Assembly (NCBI GenBank): GCA_019414465.1
Contig: DXLY01000003.1
Location: forward strand, 3,137-56,243
Origin: Collinsella sp.
GTDB taxonomy: Bacteria > Actinomycetota > Coriobacteriia > Coriobacteriales > Coriobacteriaceae
Direction of reading: 5' to 3'
Length of the DNA: 53,107 nt
Within the stretch, counting starts at the first letter, position 1; each line of letters begins with the position of its first letter. The notes under the pieces were generated by a model that was given only the letters and a program-made list of their open reading frames with translations, was not told the DNA's origin and made no database searches. Positions 40,197 through 47,766 of the stretch are shown here, one piece after another. The position numbers and the translations under genes are program-made.

Positions 40197-41573
40197 CTAG
40201 GCCCTCAACAGATAGCGCACCTCGTAGGGCGCAAGCTCAAGGGAGCCCGCCAGCTCGACCGTGGGCACGCCGTCGCCAAGCAGGTCGACGAAGGAGCCGT
40301 TGAGTTCGCCGGCGGTGAAGGTATACCTCTCATCCACGGCATTCACCGCCACGAGTACCGTCGCGCCGTCACAGGCGCGCTCAAACAGCAGCTGCTTGTT
40401 CTGAATCACCACGTTGCGGTACGCACCGTAGTTGAGAGCGCGTGCCGCCGCATCGTCTGTCGAGCGCAGGTGCGTGAGCTGCTTGATGAACGCCGTCAGC
40501 TCGTTGGGCGCAGGCTCATCGAGCGCAGGCCGCAGCGCCCAGTCGCCATCGGGGCCGCCCTTTTCGCCGGGAATCCCCCACTCGCTGCCGTAGTAGACGC
40601 ACGGGATGCCCGGCATGCCAAAGAGCATGCCATAAGCGGGACGCAGACAGGACTTGTCGGTGAGGATGCTTGCCAGGCGCGGCACATCGTGGTTGTCGAC
40701 AAACGAAAGCAGATGTTTGCCGCGGTAGATGCACCAAGGGTCGCCGCCAAACTGACGGTGCAGCGAATGGGCGATCTCGAACATGTTGACCGAGTTAAAG
40801 CTGGAATACAGGCCCTTGTAGCACTCGTAATTAGTGCACGAGTCGAGCATCTCGTCGTTGACGATCTGATTGTAGTCGCCGTGGAGCGTCTCGCCGATGA
40901 GCACAAAGCCGGGCTTGAGCTCACGGGTAAAGGAGTGTAGGCGGCGCATAAAGTCGCGGTCGAGCATGTAGGCGACGTCCAGGCGCAGGCCGTCGACGCC
41001 AAAGACGTCGGCCCAACGGCGCACAGACTCGAGCAGGTAATCGACCACAGCGGGATTTTGCAGGTTGAGCTTCACAAGCTCGTAATGTCCCTCCCAGCCC
41101 TCGTACCAAAAGCCGTCGCCATAGCAGGAGTCGCCGCCAAAACTGATGTGAAACCAATCCTTGTACGGCGAATCCCACTTGCGCTCCTGCACATCGCGGA
41201 AGGCCCAAAAGCCGCGACCGACGTGGTTGAAGACGGCATCGAGCACCACGCGGATGCCATGGGCGTGCAGCGTGTCGCATACGGCGGCAAAGTCGGCATC
41301 CCCGCCCAGGCGACGGTCTATATGGCGCAGGCTGCGCGTGTCGTAGCCGTGACTATCGGACTCGAGCGGCGGGTTGATGAGCACAGCGCCAACGCCGAGT
41401 TTTTGCAGGCAGTCGGCCCATTGGGCAATCTTCATGATAGGAGCATCGGGGTTGGGTTCGACATCGGCGGCCTGGGCGAGCTCATCCTCGGCAACGGGGG
41501 CGGCGTTTTCGCGCGGAGCTCCGCAAAAGCCCAGCGGATAGATCTGATAGAACGTCGTCTCGTATGCCCACAT
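40197..41573 (-). CDS. Alpha-amylase family glycoside hydrolase (GH13)
   Basis: 458 aa without signal peptide, so intracellular. The four GH13 regions are visible: DAVFNHVG, GLRLDVAYML (nucleophile Asp), FVLIGETLHGDY (acid/base Glu) and SFVDNHDVPR (third Asp). The N-terminus starts directly with the barrel (WAYETTFYQIYPLGFCG), with no separate N-domain, and a short C-terminal beta domain ends the chain. Likely acts on maltodextrins or other alpha-glucan oligosaccharides, as in neopullulanase or cyclomaltodextrinase relatives. GGGAGG precedes the ATG at 41573. Confidence 0.93.
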   Translation of the reverse strand: MWAYETTFYQIYPLGFCGAPRENAAPVAEDELAQAADVEPNPDAPIMKIAQWADCLQKLGVGAVLINPPLESDSHGYDTRSLRHIDRRLGGDADFAAVCDTLHAHGIRVVLDAVFNHVGRGFWAFRDVQERKWDSPYKDWFHISFGGDSCYGDGFWYEGWEGHYELVKLNLQNPAVVDYLLESVRRWADVFGVDGLRLDVAYMLDRDFMRRLHSFTRELKPGFVLIGETLHGDYNQIVNDEMLDSCTNYECYKGLYSSFNSVNMFEIAHSLHRQFGGDPWCIYRGKHLLSFVDNHDVPRLASILTDKSCLRPAYGMLFGMPGIPCVYYGSEWGIPGEKGGPDGDWALRPALDEPAPNELTAFIKQLTHLRSTDDAAARALNYGAYRNVVIQNKQLLFERACDGATVLVAVNAVDERYTFTAGELNGSFVDLLGDGVPTVELAGSLELAPYEVRYLLRA

Positions 41574-41644
41574 AGCAACCTCCCGGTAAGCTCAACACAA
41601 CGACATCCATTGTATGCCCAGCTTGTATCCCCTCCCCCAAAATA

Positions 41645-41711
41645 AGTTGCGGTGGAATAGTTCCTGCTTGGGCCTTCAAAGGCCTTAAACAGGAACTATT
41701 CCACCGCAACT
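41645..41711. repeat. Dispersed palindromic repeat, copy 1 (perfect 22-bp arms)
   Basis: Arms at 41645-41666 and 41690-41711 are perfect complements (AGTTGCGGTGGAATAGTTCCTG). The 23-base loop contains a second stem GGCCTT/AAGGCC. A degenerate second copy lies at 45785-45851. Each copy follows the stop of a minus-strand gene and is trailed by a T-rich tract, so it may also serve as terminator, here for the MFS gene. Confidence 0.92.
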
Positions 41712-41726
41712 GATGAGGGGACGTGG

Positions 41727-42923
41727 CTAGGCGACGGGCTTGGCGCGGCGGATGGCTGGGAACATCACCGTGATGGCGAGGATAACGCCCACGACGGCAA
41801 TCGCCCCGCCCACAAAGCCGATCCAGGCGATACCGGGACCCGAAACCACGGCTCCGCCGATCGCGGTACCCGTGCCGATACCGAGGTTGAACAGGCCCGA
41901 GAAGATCGACATGGCGACGGCCGACGAATCTGCCGGCGTGTGCTTGATGAGCTCGGCCTGAAACGCCACGTTAAAGGCCGTGGCGCAGCAACCCCACAGT
42001 GCGCACACAGCGAGAACCGCAGCGAGTGACGATGCGGCCGGACCCATGAGCAGCAGAGCCACCGGCACGCCGGAGAGCGTGATAGCCAAGAACGGGAAGC
42101 GATGCCCATCGAACAGGCGGCCAAACAGCCAGCTTCCGAGCAAACCAGAGCAGCCAAACGCCGTCAACGTCATGGTAATGGCGCCCGCATCGACGTGCGC
42201 GATCTGCGCCAGGAAGGGCTCGATATAGCTGTAGCTTGCGTAATAGCCGGTCGCCATGAAGACCGTGACTGCGTAGAGCGCGATGAGGAACGGGTTCTTG
42301 AGCAGCTCGGGCAGCTGCTTGAGCGTAAAACGCTCGCCCGCTGGCATGGCAGGGAACACCGTGGCCTGGTAGACGACCGCGACAGCAGACAGCGCTCCGA
42401 CCACGGCAAACGTCATGCGCCAGCCCACGGCCAAGCCAATGGCGCGACCGAGCGGCAGGCCAAAGATCTGTGCGATGGAAGAGCCCGTGGCGATCATGCT
42501 GATAGCGAGCGCCCCGTGGCGTGTGTCAACCAGGCGCGACGCCATGATCGAGGCGACCGACCAGAACACGGCGTGCGCGCAGGCAACCACCAGGCGCGCG
42601 CAGACTAAGATGGGATAGGTCGGTGCCAAGGCGGACAGGAACTGGCCCAGCGAGAACACGGCGAGCACGCCCAGCAGCATCCGCTTGAACTCGAAACGCG
42701 AAGCGAACACCATGAGCGGCAACGACAGCAGCATGACGCCCCAGGCATAGACCGAGATCATGATGCCCGCCTGGGCCTCGGTGAGCGAGAACGACGCGGC
42801 GATATCAGTCAAAAGGCCGATGGGCATAAACTCCGACGTGTTGAACACGAACGCACAGCAGGTGAGCCCGACGAGCGGGAGCCACTGCCTGAGCGTGATG
42901 CCGTCTTGCCTTGCCTGACTCAT
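41727..42923 (-). CDS. MFS transporter, SotB-like (DHA1 family sugar/drug efflux)
   Basis: 398 aa with 12 hydrophobic segments. The N-terminal FVFNTSEFMPIGLLTDIAASF is close to the signature of SotB/YdeA and related arabinose efflux proteins. The loop between TM2 and TM3 has ASRFEFKRMLL. The start at ATG 42923 has GGAG nine bases upstream; a TTG at 42938 is an alternative. Substrate unknown: sugars and drugs are both known for the family. Monocistronic, with hairpins on both sides. Confidence 0.9.
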   Translation of the reverse strand: MSQARQDGITLRQWLPLVGLTCCAFVFNTSEFMPIGLLTDIAASFSLTEAQAGIMISVYAWGVMLLSLPLMVFASRFEFKRMLLGVLAVFSLGQFLSALAPTYPILVCARLVVACAHAVFWSVASIMASRLVDTRHGALAISMIATGSSIAQIFGLPLGRAIGLAVGWRMTFAVVGALSAVAVVYQATVFPAMPAGERFTLKQLPELLKNPFLIALYAVTVFMATGYYASYSYIEPFLAQIAHVDAGAITMTLTAFGCSGLLGSWLFGRLFDGHRFPFLAITLSGVPVALLLMGPAASSLAAVLAVCALWGCCATAFNVAFQAELIKHTPADSSAVAMSIFSGLFNLGIGTGTAIGGAVVSGPGIAWIGFVGGAIAVVGVILAITVMFPAIRRAKPVA

Positions 42924-42968
42924 ATATAACGTCTCCAATCATTTTGAGCGGAGGCGATTATATAGCAA

Positions 42969-43003
42969 CGGCCCCGCATCCGTCAGCAACAGATGCGGGG
43001 CCG
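42969..43003 (-). terminator. Hairpin after feoAB
   Basis: Perfect 12-bp stem CGGCCCCGCATC with GATGCGGGGCCG (42969-42980, 42992-43003), 11-base loop, 41 bases after the feoAB stop. The U-run on the minus strand is poor, but the stem is strong; probable terminator. Confidence 0.7.
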
Positions 43004-43044
43004 AAAACAATTCGATACACAGAGGTTGCGCCGTCAATTCATAA

Positions 43045-45405
43045 CTAAGCCAACCCCAGCAACATGCCCGCCGAATGCACGACAAACGCCACGACCCAGG
43101 CGACCGTCACCTGAAACGCGAATACGGCCACGGCATAGCGTGCGCCCAACTCGCTCTTGACGGCGCCGATGGACGCCACGCAAGGCGGGTACAGCAGCGT
43201 AAAGACCAGGAACACGTAGGCGGTAAACGGCGAAAACATGGCTGACAGTGCCGCGGGCGACGTTGCGCCCAAAAGCACCGTGAGCGTCGAGATGACGCTC
43301 TCCTTGGCAATGAGCCCCGTGACGAGCGCCGTCGAGGCGCGCCAGTCGCCAAAGCCGAGCGGGGCCAACACCGGCGCGATGATGCTACCCAGACCGGCAA
43401 GCAGGCTTTGCGACTGGTCGGCGACCACGTTAAAGCGAATGTCGAACGTCTGAAGGAACCAGATGACCACGGTCGCGGCAAAGATAATGGTAAAGGCCTT
43501 AGTGATGAAGTCCTTGGCCTTATCCCATGCCAGCATCACTGTCGTCTTGACGCTCGGCAGGCGGTAATTGGGGAGCTCCATGATAAACGGCACCGGGTCG
43601 CCCTTAAATGCCGTGCGGTTGAGCACCAAAGCCGCGACGCAGCCGACCACGATACCGATCAGATAGAGCGAGACCATGGCGGGAACCGTCGCCTGCGGGA
43701 AAAACGCCCCGCACAGCAAGCCGTAAACCGGCAGCTTGGCTGAGCAGCTCATAAACGGCGTGAGCATGACCGTCATCTTGCGGTCGTGCTCGGATGGGAG
43801 CGTCCGGGTCGACATGATAGCCGGCACGGTGCAGCCAAAACCGACGAGCATGGGCACGAAACTGCGGCCCGACAGGCCAAAGCGACGCAACACCTTATCC
43901 ATGACAAAGGCCACGCGCGCCATGTATCCGGAGTCTTCCAGAATGGAGAGGAACAAAAAGAGCACGACGATAATCGGCAGGAAGGTCAGCACACTGCCCA
44001 CGCCCGTAAGCACGCCGTCGACAGCCAGCGAGCGCACCACGTCGTTGGTACCGAACGCCTTGAGGCCCGCATCGGCCGAGGCGATGATGGCAGCGATACC
44101 GTCCTCCATGAGTCCCTGCAACGCCGCGCCGATCACGCCAAACGTCAGCCAAAAGACGAGGCCCATGATCACCAGAAACGCCGGAATGGCTGTGTAACGA
44201 CCTGTCAGGATGCGGTCAATCTTGACGGAGCGCACGTGTTCGCGGCTCTCGTGCGGCTTGACGACGCAACGCCCACACACGTCGCCGATAAAGCTAAAAC
44301 GCATATCGGCCAGCGCAGATAGGCGGTCGGTGCCGGCCTCGCCCTCCATCTGGGTAATGATGTGCTCGATAGCGTCGAGCTCATTGCGATCCAGGTGAAG
44401 CGCCTCGGTTACCAGCTCATCGCCCTCGACCAGCTTGGTCGCCGCAAAGCGCACCGGGATGTGCGCCGTCACGGCATGGTCCTCGATCAGGTTAGCAATA
44501 CCGTGGATGCAGCGATGCAGCGCACCGCCGTCCGGACCGTCGGGCGCGCAAAAGTCCAGGCGACCAGGGCGCTCGCGGAACCGCGCCACGTGCAGGGCGT
44601 GGTCCACCAGCTCGCCGATGCCCTCGTTGCGGGCAGCGCTAATGGGGACAACGGGCACGCCCAACAGGCTCTCGAGCAAGTTGACGTCTACGGCGCCGCC
44701 GTTGGCGGTCACCTCGTCCATCATGTTGAGCGCGATGACCATAGGACGGTCAAGCTCCATGAGCTGCAGTGTCAGGTACAGGTTGCGCTCGATGTTAGTG
44801 GCGTCAATGATGTCGATGATGGCGTCCGGACGCTCGTCGAGGATGAACTGACGGCTCACGACCTCCTCGCCTGTGTACGGCGACAGGGAGTAAATGCCGG
44901 GCAGGTCGGTAACGCTCGCCTCGGGATGGTTACGGATGGTGCCATCTTTGCGGTCGACCGTCACGCCGGGAAAGTTACCGACGTGCTGGTTGGAGCCCGT
45001 CAGCTGGTTGAATAACGTGGTCTTGCCGCAGTTTTGGTTGCCGGCGAGGGCAAAGTGCAGCGGCGCGCCCTCGGGCACGGCCGTCTTTGCCGCACGGGGC
45101 GAATACGTCCCCTCGCCCAGGGCCGGATGCTCCGTCGTGCCGATTGCGGCGTTAGCGCGCGGACCCGTATCGGTGTCGTGAATACCCACGAGCTCGATGC
45201 GAGCGGCATCGTCCTTGCGCAGTGTCAACTCGTAGCCACGCAGGCGGATCTCGAGCGGATCGCCCATGGGGGCGTACTTCATCATGGTGACTTCGGTGCC
45301 CGGCGTTAGACCCATGTCCAAAATATGCTGTCGGAGTGCCTGATCGTCCGATGCCACCGATGCGACAACGGCGTCCTTTCCAATCTCGAGTGTATCGAGC
45401 TTCAC
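43045..45405 (-). CDS. feoB: Ferrous iron transport protein, FeoA-FeoB fusion
   Basis: 786 aa Fe(II) transporter. Residues 1-75 are a FeoA SH3-like domain (VKLDTLEIGKDAVV, ILDMGLTPGTEVTMM). After a linker comes the FeoB G domain with G1 GNQNCGKTTLFNQL, GNFPGVTVDRKDG, G3 DLPGIYSL and G4 NMMDE. The C-terminal membrane part has Gate motifs such as VGFGCTVPAIMSTRTL, FMSCSAKLPVYGLL and YPPCVASIGAVKSELG. Start set at GTG 45405, with GGAGG nine bases upstream; earlier starts in the open frame to 45525 would contain the operator palindromes. Iron repression by a DtxR-type regulator is likely from the upstream sites. Confidence 0.96.
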   Translation of the reverse strand: MKLDTLEIGKDAVVASVASDDQALRQHILDMGLTPGTEVTMMKYAPMGDPLEIRLRGYELTLRKDDAARIELVGIHDTDTGPRANAAIGTTEHPALGEGTYSPRAAKTAVPEGAPLHFALAGNQNCGKTTLFNQLTGSNQHVGNFPGVTVDRKDGTIRNHPEASVTDLPGIYSLSPYTGEEVVSRQFILDERPDAIIDIIDATNIERNLYLTLQLMELDRPMVIALNMMDEVTANGGAVDVNLLESLLGVPVVPISAARNEGIGELVDHALHVARFRERPGRLDFCAPDGPDGGALHRCIHGIANLIEDHAVTAHIPVRFAATKLVEGDELVTEALHLDRNELDAIEHIITQMEGEAGTDRLSALADMRFSFIGDVCGRCVVKPHESREHVRSVKIDRILTGRYTAIPAFLVIMGLVFWLTFGVIGAALQGLMEDGIAAIIASADAGLKAFGTNDVVRSLAVDGVLTGVGSVLTFLPIIVVLFLFLSILEDSGYMARVAFVMDKVLRRFGLSGRSFVPMLVGFGCTVPAIMSTRTLPSEHDRKMTVMLTPFMSCSAKLPVYGLLCGAFFPQATVPAMVSLYLIGIVVGCVAALVLNRTAFKGDPVPFIMELPNYRLPSVKTTVMLAWDKAKDFITKAFTIIFAATVVIWFLQTFDIRFNVVADQSQSLLAGLGSIIAPVLAPLGFGDWRASTALVTGLIAKESVISTLTVLLGATSPAALSAMFSPFTAYVFLVFTLLYPPCVASIGAVKSELGARYAVAVFAFQVTVAWVVAFVVHSAGMLLGLA

Positions 45406-45447
45406 GTCCGTGTTCCTCCCCCGGCGCCCACAGGGCGTTGTATTTAT

Positions 45448-45480
45448 GTTCACCATGGCTAACCGTTTGCCATGGCTAAC
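45448..45480. promoter_or_regulatory. Two tandem 16-bp palindromes upstream of feoAB (putative metalloregulator operators)
   Basis: GTTCACCATGGCTAAC (45448-45463) and GTTTGCCATGGCTAAC (45465-45480) are separated by one base. The second fits the dyad GTTwGCCATGGCwAAC almost perfectly; the first is weaker. They lie at about +9 to +41 of the predicted transcript, a position suited to repression. The GTTAGCC half site resembles that in IdeR/DtxR boxes. No such regulator gene is in the window. Confidence 0.68.
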
Positions 45481-45495
45481 CAATTGTAACCATGC

Positions 45496-45525
45496 ATGAT
45501 AGCGCGAACACACAACGACGTTCAA
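45496..45525 (-). promoter_or_regulatory. Predicted feoAB promoter
   Basis: TTGAAC (45520-45525), 18-base spacer and TATCAT (45496-45501) on the minus strand. Start near 45489, just upstream of the paired palindromes. Confidence 0.72.
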
Positions 45526-45564
45526 TCGACAGATCGGTGCGATGGGGACAGGCAGGAGAGTTCA

Positions 45565-45772
45565 GGGCCATAGTTTCCCGATGAGGCCTCTCGGGGAAAC
45601 TACATCCCAGAATTCTGGCTCGAAACGGGATATGGTTTCCCTAACAGGCCTCTTACGGAAAATGCATCCCAGAATCCCCGCTCGAAACGGGACGCGCTTT
45701 CCCAGTCGAGGCCCTATGGGAAACTGCGTCCCACCTTGAAAGGCAAAACTGGGATGCAGTTTCCAGACGGGA
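45565..45772. repeat. 62-bp tandem repeat array with internal hairpins (three full copies and a partial fourth)
   Basis: Units start at 45565, 45627, 45689 and 45751, exactly 62 bases apart. Each opens with GGG, then TTTCC, a central GGCC-rich part in the first three units, GGAAA and a TCCC word. The first three units therefore fold as imperfect hairpins (for example GGGACGC with GCGTCCC in the third). Units 1 and 2 also share CCCAGAAT and GCTCGAAAC. Copies differ at many positions but keep the pairing. The array lies between the feoAB promoter and the hydrolase gene, followed at once by a dispersed palindrome. No coding potential. Confidence 0.9.
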
Positions 45773-45784
45773 CATCAAAAACAA

Positions 45785-45851
45785 AGTTGCGGTGGAATAG
45801 TTCCTGGATGGGCTGGTTGATGCCCCAGATCGGAGCTATTTCACCGCAAGT
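45785..45851. repeat. Dispersed palindromic repeat, copy 2 (degenerate)
   Basis: The left arm (45785-45806) is identical to the 22-bp arm at 41645. The right arm (CGGAGCTATTTCACCGCAAG, 45831-45850) has several changes, and the loop has a different sequence. Its minus-strand continuation is CAACTTTGTTTTTG, so it can terminate the hydrolase transcript, whose stop lies 27 bases away. Confidence 0.85.
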
Positions 45852-45878
45852 TATTGAAGGGCTGGGATGCCCGTCCTC

Positions 45879-46778
45879 TTACAGATGGCGCTCCAGGAAG
45901 CGGAAGGCTAGGCGAATCCAGGGGCGGACTGCCACCTGCTTGTCCTCGTTGTCGACCGCGGTGTTGGCGTTGCCGAGCGAAAGGCCGTGACCACCCTGGT
46001 CGAAGACGTGCATCTCGCATGCAACGCCCTCCTCGGCCATGCGCTGCGCAAACGGGTAGACCTGCGCGATCGGCGCCGTCTTGTCGTCGGACACGCCCCA
46101 CACAAAGGTCGGTGGCATCTGACGCGAAACATGCGTGGTGGGGCAGATGTCGGCCAGATGCTCGTCAGTTGCCTCGCCGCCCGTCACCATCGACAGGTAG
46201 TCGTTGAGCAAATCGCGCCCCGTCTTGCCGCCCGTCTTGGGCACACGCAAGTCAATGCGCGGATCGCGCGTCTGCATGTCGCGCACATAGGCAAAGTCTA
46301 GCAATGGATAGCCCAGCACCACGGCATCGGGACGAATGTCGTCCGGACGCGCCCCGGCAAGTGCCGCAAAGGGGCCGGTCTTCCACTGTGTTGCCAGCGA
46401 GGCGCAAATCATGCCGCCAGCAGAAAAGCCCACGACGCACACGCGCTTAGGATCGACATGCCACTCGTCGGCGTTGGCGCGCACCGTGGCGACCATCTTG
46501 GCAAGATCTGCCTGGGGGTGCGGAAAGCTCACGTCACCTGTAGAACTCGTGACATAGTTGAGCACAAAGGCCTGGTAACCGTGATCCAAAAACGCAAACG
46601 CCACAGGATCCTGCTCATGCGGAGCGATATGCGTAAACGCACCTCCGCCACAGATAATCACCGCGGGGCGGCGGCCATTCGGTTTATCGGGCAACGGCTC
46701 GGCACCCAAATACGTAAACGCCGCCGGATAATCCTCGGTCGGCTCCTCGCCCCACAGCGCATGGTTCTCGACAATCAT
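45879..46778 (-). CDS. Alpha/beta hydrolase (esterase/acetyl-xylan-esterase-like)
   Basis: 299 aa cytoplasmic hydrolase. The oxyanion region is PAVIICGGGAFTHIAP, and the nucleophile is Ser119 in VVGFSAGGMICASLA. The catalytic Asp is expected in the segment PPTFVWGVSDDKTAP and His in DQGGHGLSLG. The overall layout is like the BD-FAE/HSL-type esterases that remove acyl groups from sugars or small esters. Start at ATG 46778 after GAAGGGAG; an open frame to 46985 overlaps the divergent crr leader and is not coding. Substrate unknown. Confidence 0.9.
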   Translation of the reverse strand: MIVENHALWGEEPTEDYPAAFTYLGAEPLPDKPNGRRPAVIICGGGAFTHIAPHEQDPVAFAFLDHGYQAFVLNYVTSSTGDVSFPHPQADLAKMVATVRANADEWHVDPKRVCVVGFSAGGMICASLATQWKTGPFAALAGARPDDIRPDAVVLGYPLLDFAYVRDMQTRDPRIDLRVPKTGGKTGRDLLNDYLSMVTGGEATDEHLADICPTTHVSRQMPPTFVWGVSDDKTAPIAQVYPFAQRMAEEGVACEMHVFDQGGHGLSLGNANTAVDNEDKQVAVRPWIRLAFRFLERHL

Positions 46779-46797
46779 ATGTGCTCCCTTCGCGCAA

Positions 46798-46825
46798 ATT
46801 ATGCGCCCTTGTTTTTCGCCTTCAA
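46798..46825 (-). promoter_or_regulatory. Predicted promoter of the alpha/beta hydrolase
   Basis: TTGAAG (46820-46825), 16-base spacer and CATAAT (46798-46803) on the minus strand, about 20 bases before the start codon. Confidence 0.5.
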
Positions 46826-46940
46826 GCGTACCCCACTTGAACCCGTGGCGCAGAAACACTCCGGCAATAAGTTTCCCTTCAACTGATATATCACATAATC
46901 CCAGTTCAGAGGTATCATTGAGCAGCGTAGAATAGGGGCG

Positions 46941-46969
46941 TTGACCAAGCCGCGAAACACATGTGAAAT
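46941..46969 (+). promoter_or_regulatory. Predicted crr promoter
   Basis: TTGACC (46941-46946), 17-base spacer and TGAAAT (46964-46969), about 50 bases before the ATG of the EIIA gene. Confidence 0.6.
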
Positions 46970-47021
46970 GTTTCCGGCAAACCAAACGCGCGATATGCGC
47001 CTATTTAAGTTGGAGGCAACT

Positions 47022-47585
47022 ATGGGTCTGCTCGATTCGCTTAAGTCCACCTTCACCTCGACCGGCGAGGCGTCCGTTCCGCCCGCAGCAAGCTTCGCTA
47101 CCCGCGAAGGCGTCATCTACGCCCCCGTCAACGGCGTGCTCGTCAACCTGGACGAGGTTCCCGACGAGACGATCGCCTCGGGCATGCTTGGCCAGGGCTA
47201 TGGCATCGAGCCCATTACCGGCACCATCTATGCGCCCGCCAACGGCCGCATCGGCGCCACCACTGTCACCAACCACTCCATTGGCATGATCACCGAGGAC
47301 GGTCTTCGCGTGTTTATCCATGTCGGCCTGGGCACCGTGGAAATGAACGGCAAGGGTTTTGCCCGCTTTGTCGAGATGGGCGATGTGGTCAAGGCAGGCC
47401 AGCCGCTCATCAGCTTCGATCGCGAGGCCATTAAGGCCGCTGGTCACGAGGACATCGTGACCGTCATCGTCTCCGAGCTCGATCGTCTTAAGAGCATCGA
47501 CCATGTCGGCGAGTCTGGAACGCTTATCGGCGGCAACCCGCTCGTCAAGCTTGGCGACCCGCTGCTGGTAGCCAAGACCAAGTAG
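47022..47585 (+). CDS. crr: PTS EIIA component, glucose family (Crr-like)
   Basis: 187 aa soluble phosphocarrier that takes phosphate from HPr and gives it to EIIB domains. The active-site pair is His85 in VTNHSIGMITEDG and His100 in FIHVGLGTVEMNGKGF. N-terminal VIYAPVNGVLVNLDEVPDE is the standard start of the domain, preceded by about 25 flexible residues. TTGGAGGC precedes the ATG at 47022. Encoded alone, so it may serve EIIC/EIIB proteins elsewhere, perhaps the solo EIIC at 9706. A role in catabolite control like that of E. coli Crr is possible but unproven. Confidence 0.95.
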   Translation: MGLLDSLKSTFTSTGEASVPPAASFATREGVIYAPVNGVLVNLDEVPDETIASGMLGQGYGIEPITGTIYAPANGRIGATTVTNHSIGMITEDGLRVFIHVGLGTVEMNGKGFARFVEMGDVVKAGQPLISFDREAIKAAGHEDIVTVIVSELDRLKSIDHVGESGTLIGGNPLVKLGDPLLVAKTK

Positions 47586-47622
47586 CCAGGCCCCGCGCCA
47601 CACAGCCAAAAGGCACCTCGTC

Positions 47623-47659
47623 AAGTGCCCGCGACCATTTGGCCGCGGGCACTTTTCGT
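47623..47659 (+). terminator. Terminator after crr
   Basis: Eleven-bp stem AAGTGCCCGCG/CGCGGGCACTT (47623-47633, 47644-47654) with a 10-base loop, followed by TTCGTTT. Confidence 0.85.
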
Positions 47660-47766
47660 TTGAAAAACCATCTCGCCAATGCCTTATCTGTATAGCCCAA
47701 ATGAGCCGAGCTGCTAGAATATCGAACTGTATGGATAACTATCATTCAACCGTTATGGGAGGATAC

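Noticed and set aside
45406..45525. An N-terminal extension of FeoAB starting at 45525
   Set aside because: It would translate through the predicted promoter start and both operator palindromes. GTG 45405 has GGAGG at the right distance and gives the standard FeoA N-terminus.
45565..45772. 62-bp tandem repeats as a CRISPR array
   Set aside because: There is no constant repeat of 23-40 bp separated by unique spacers. Divergence is spread over the whole unit and no cas gene is near.
47660..47766. A T-box riboswitch before asnS
   Set aside because: The region between the crr terminator and asnS is only about 100 bases and lacks the T-box consensus TGGNACCGCG and a second terminator.
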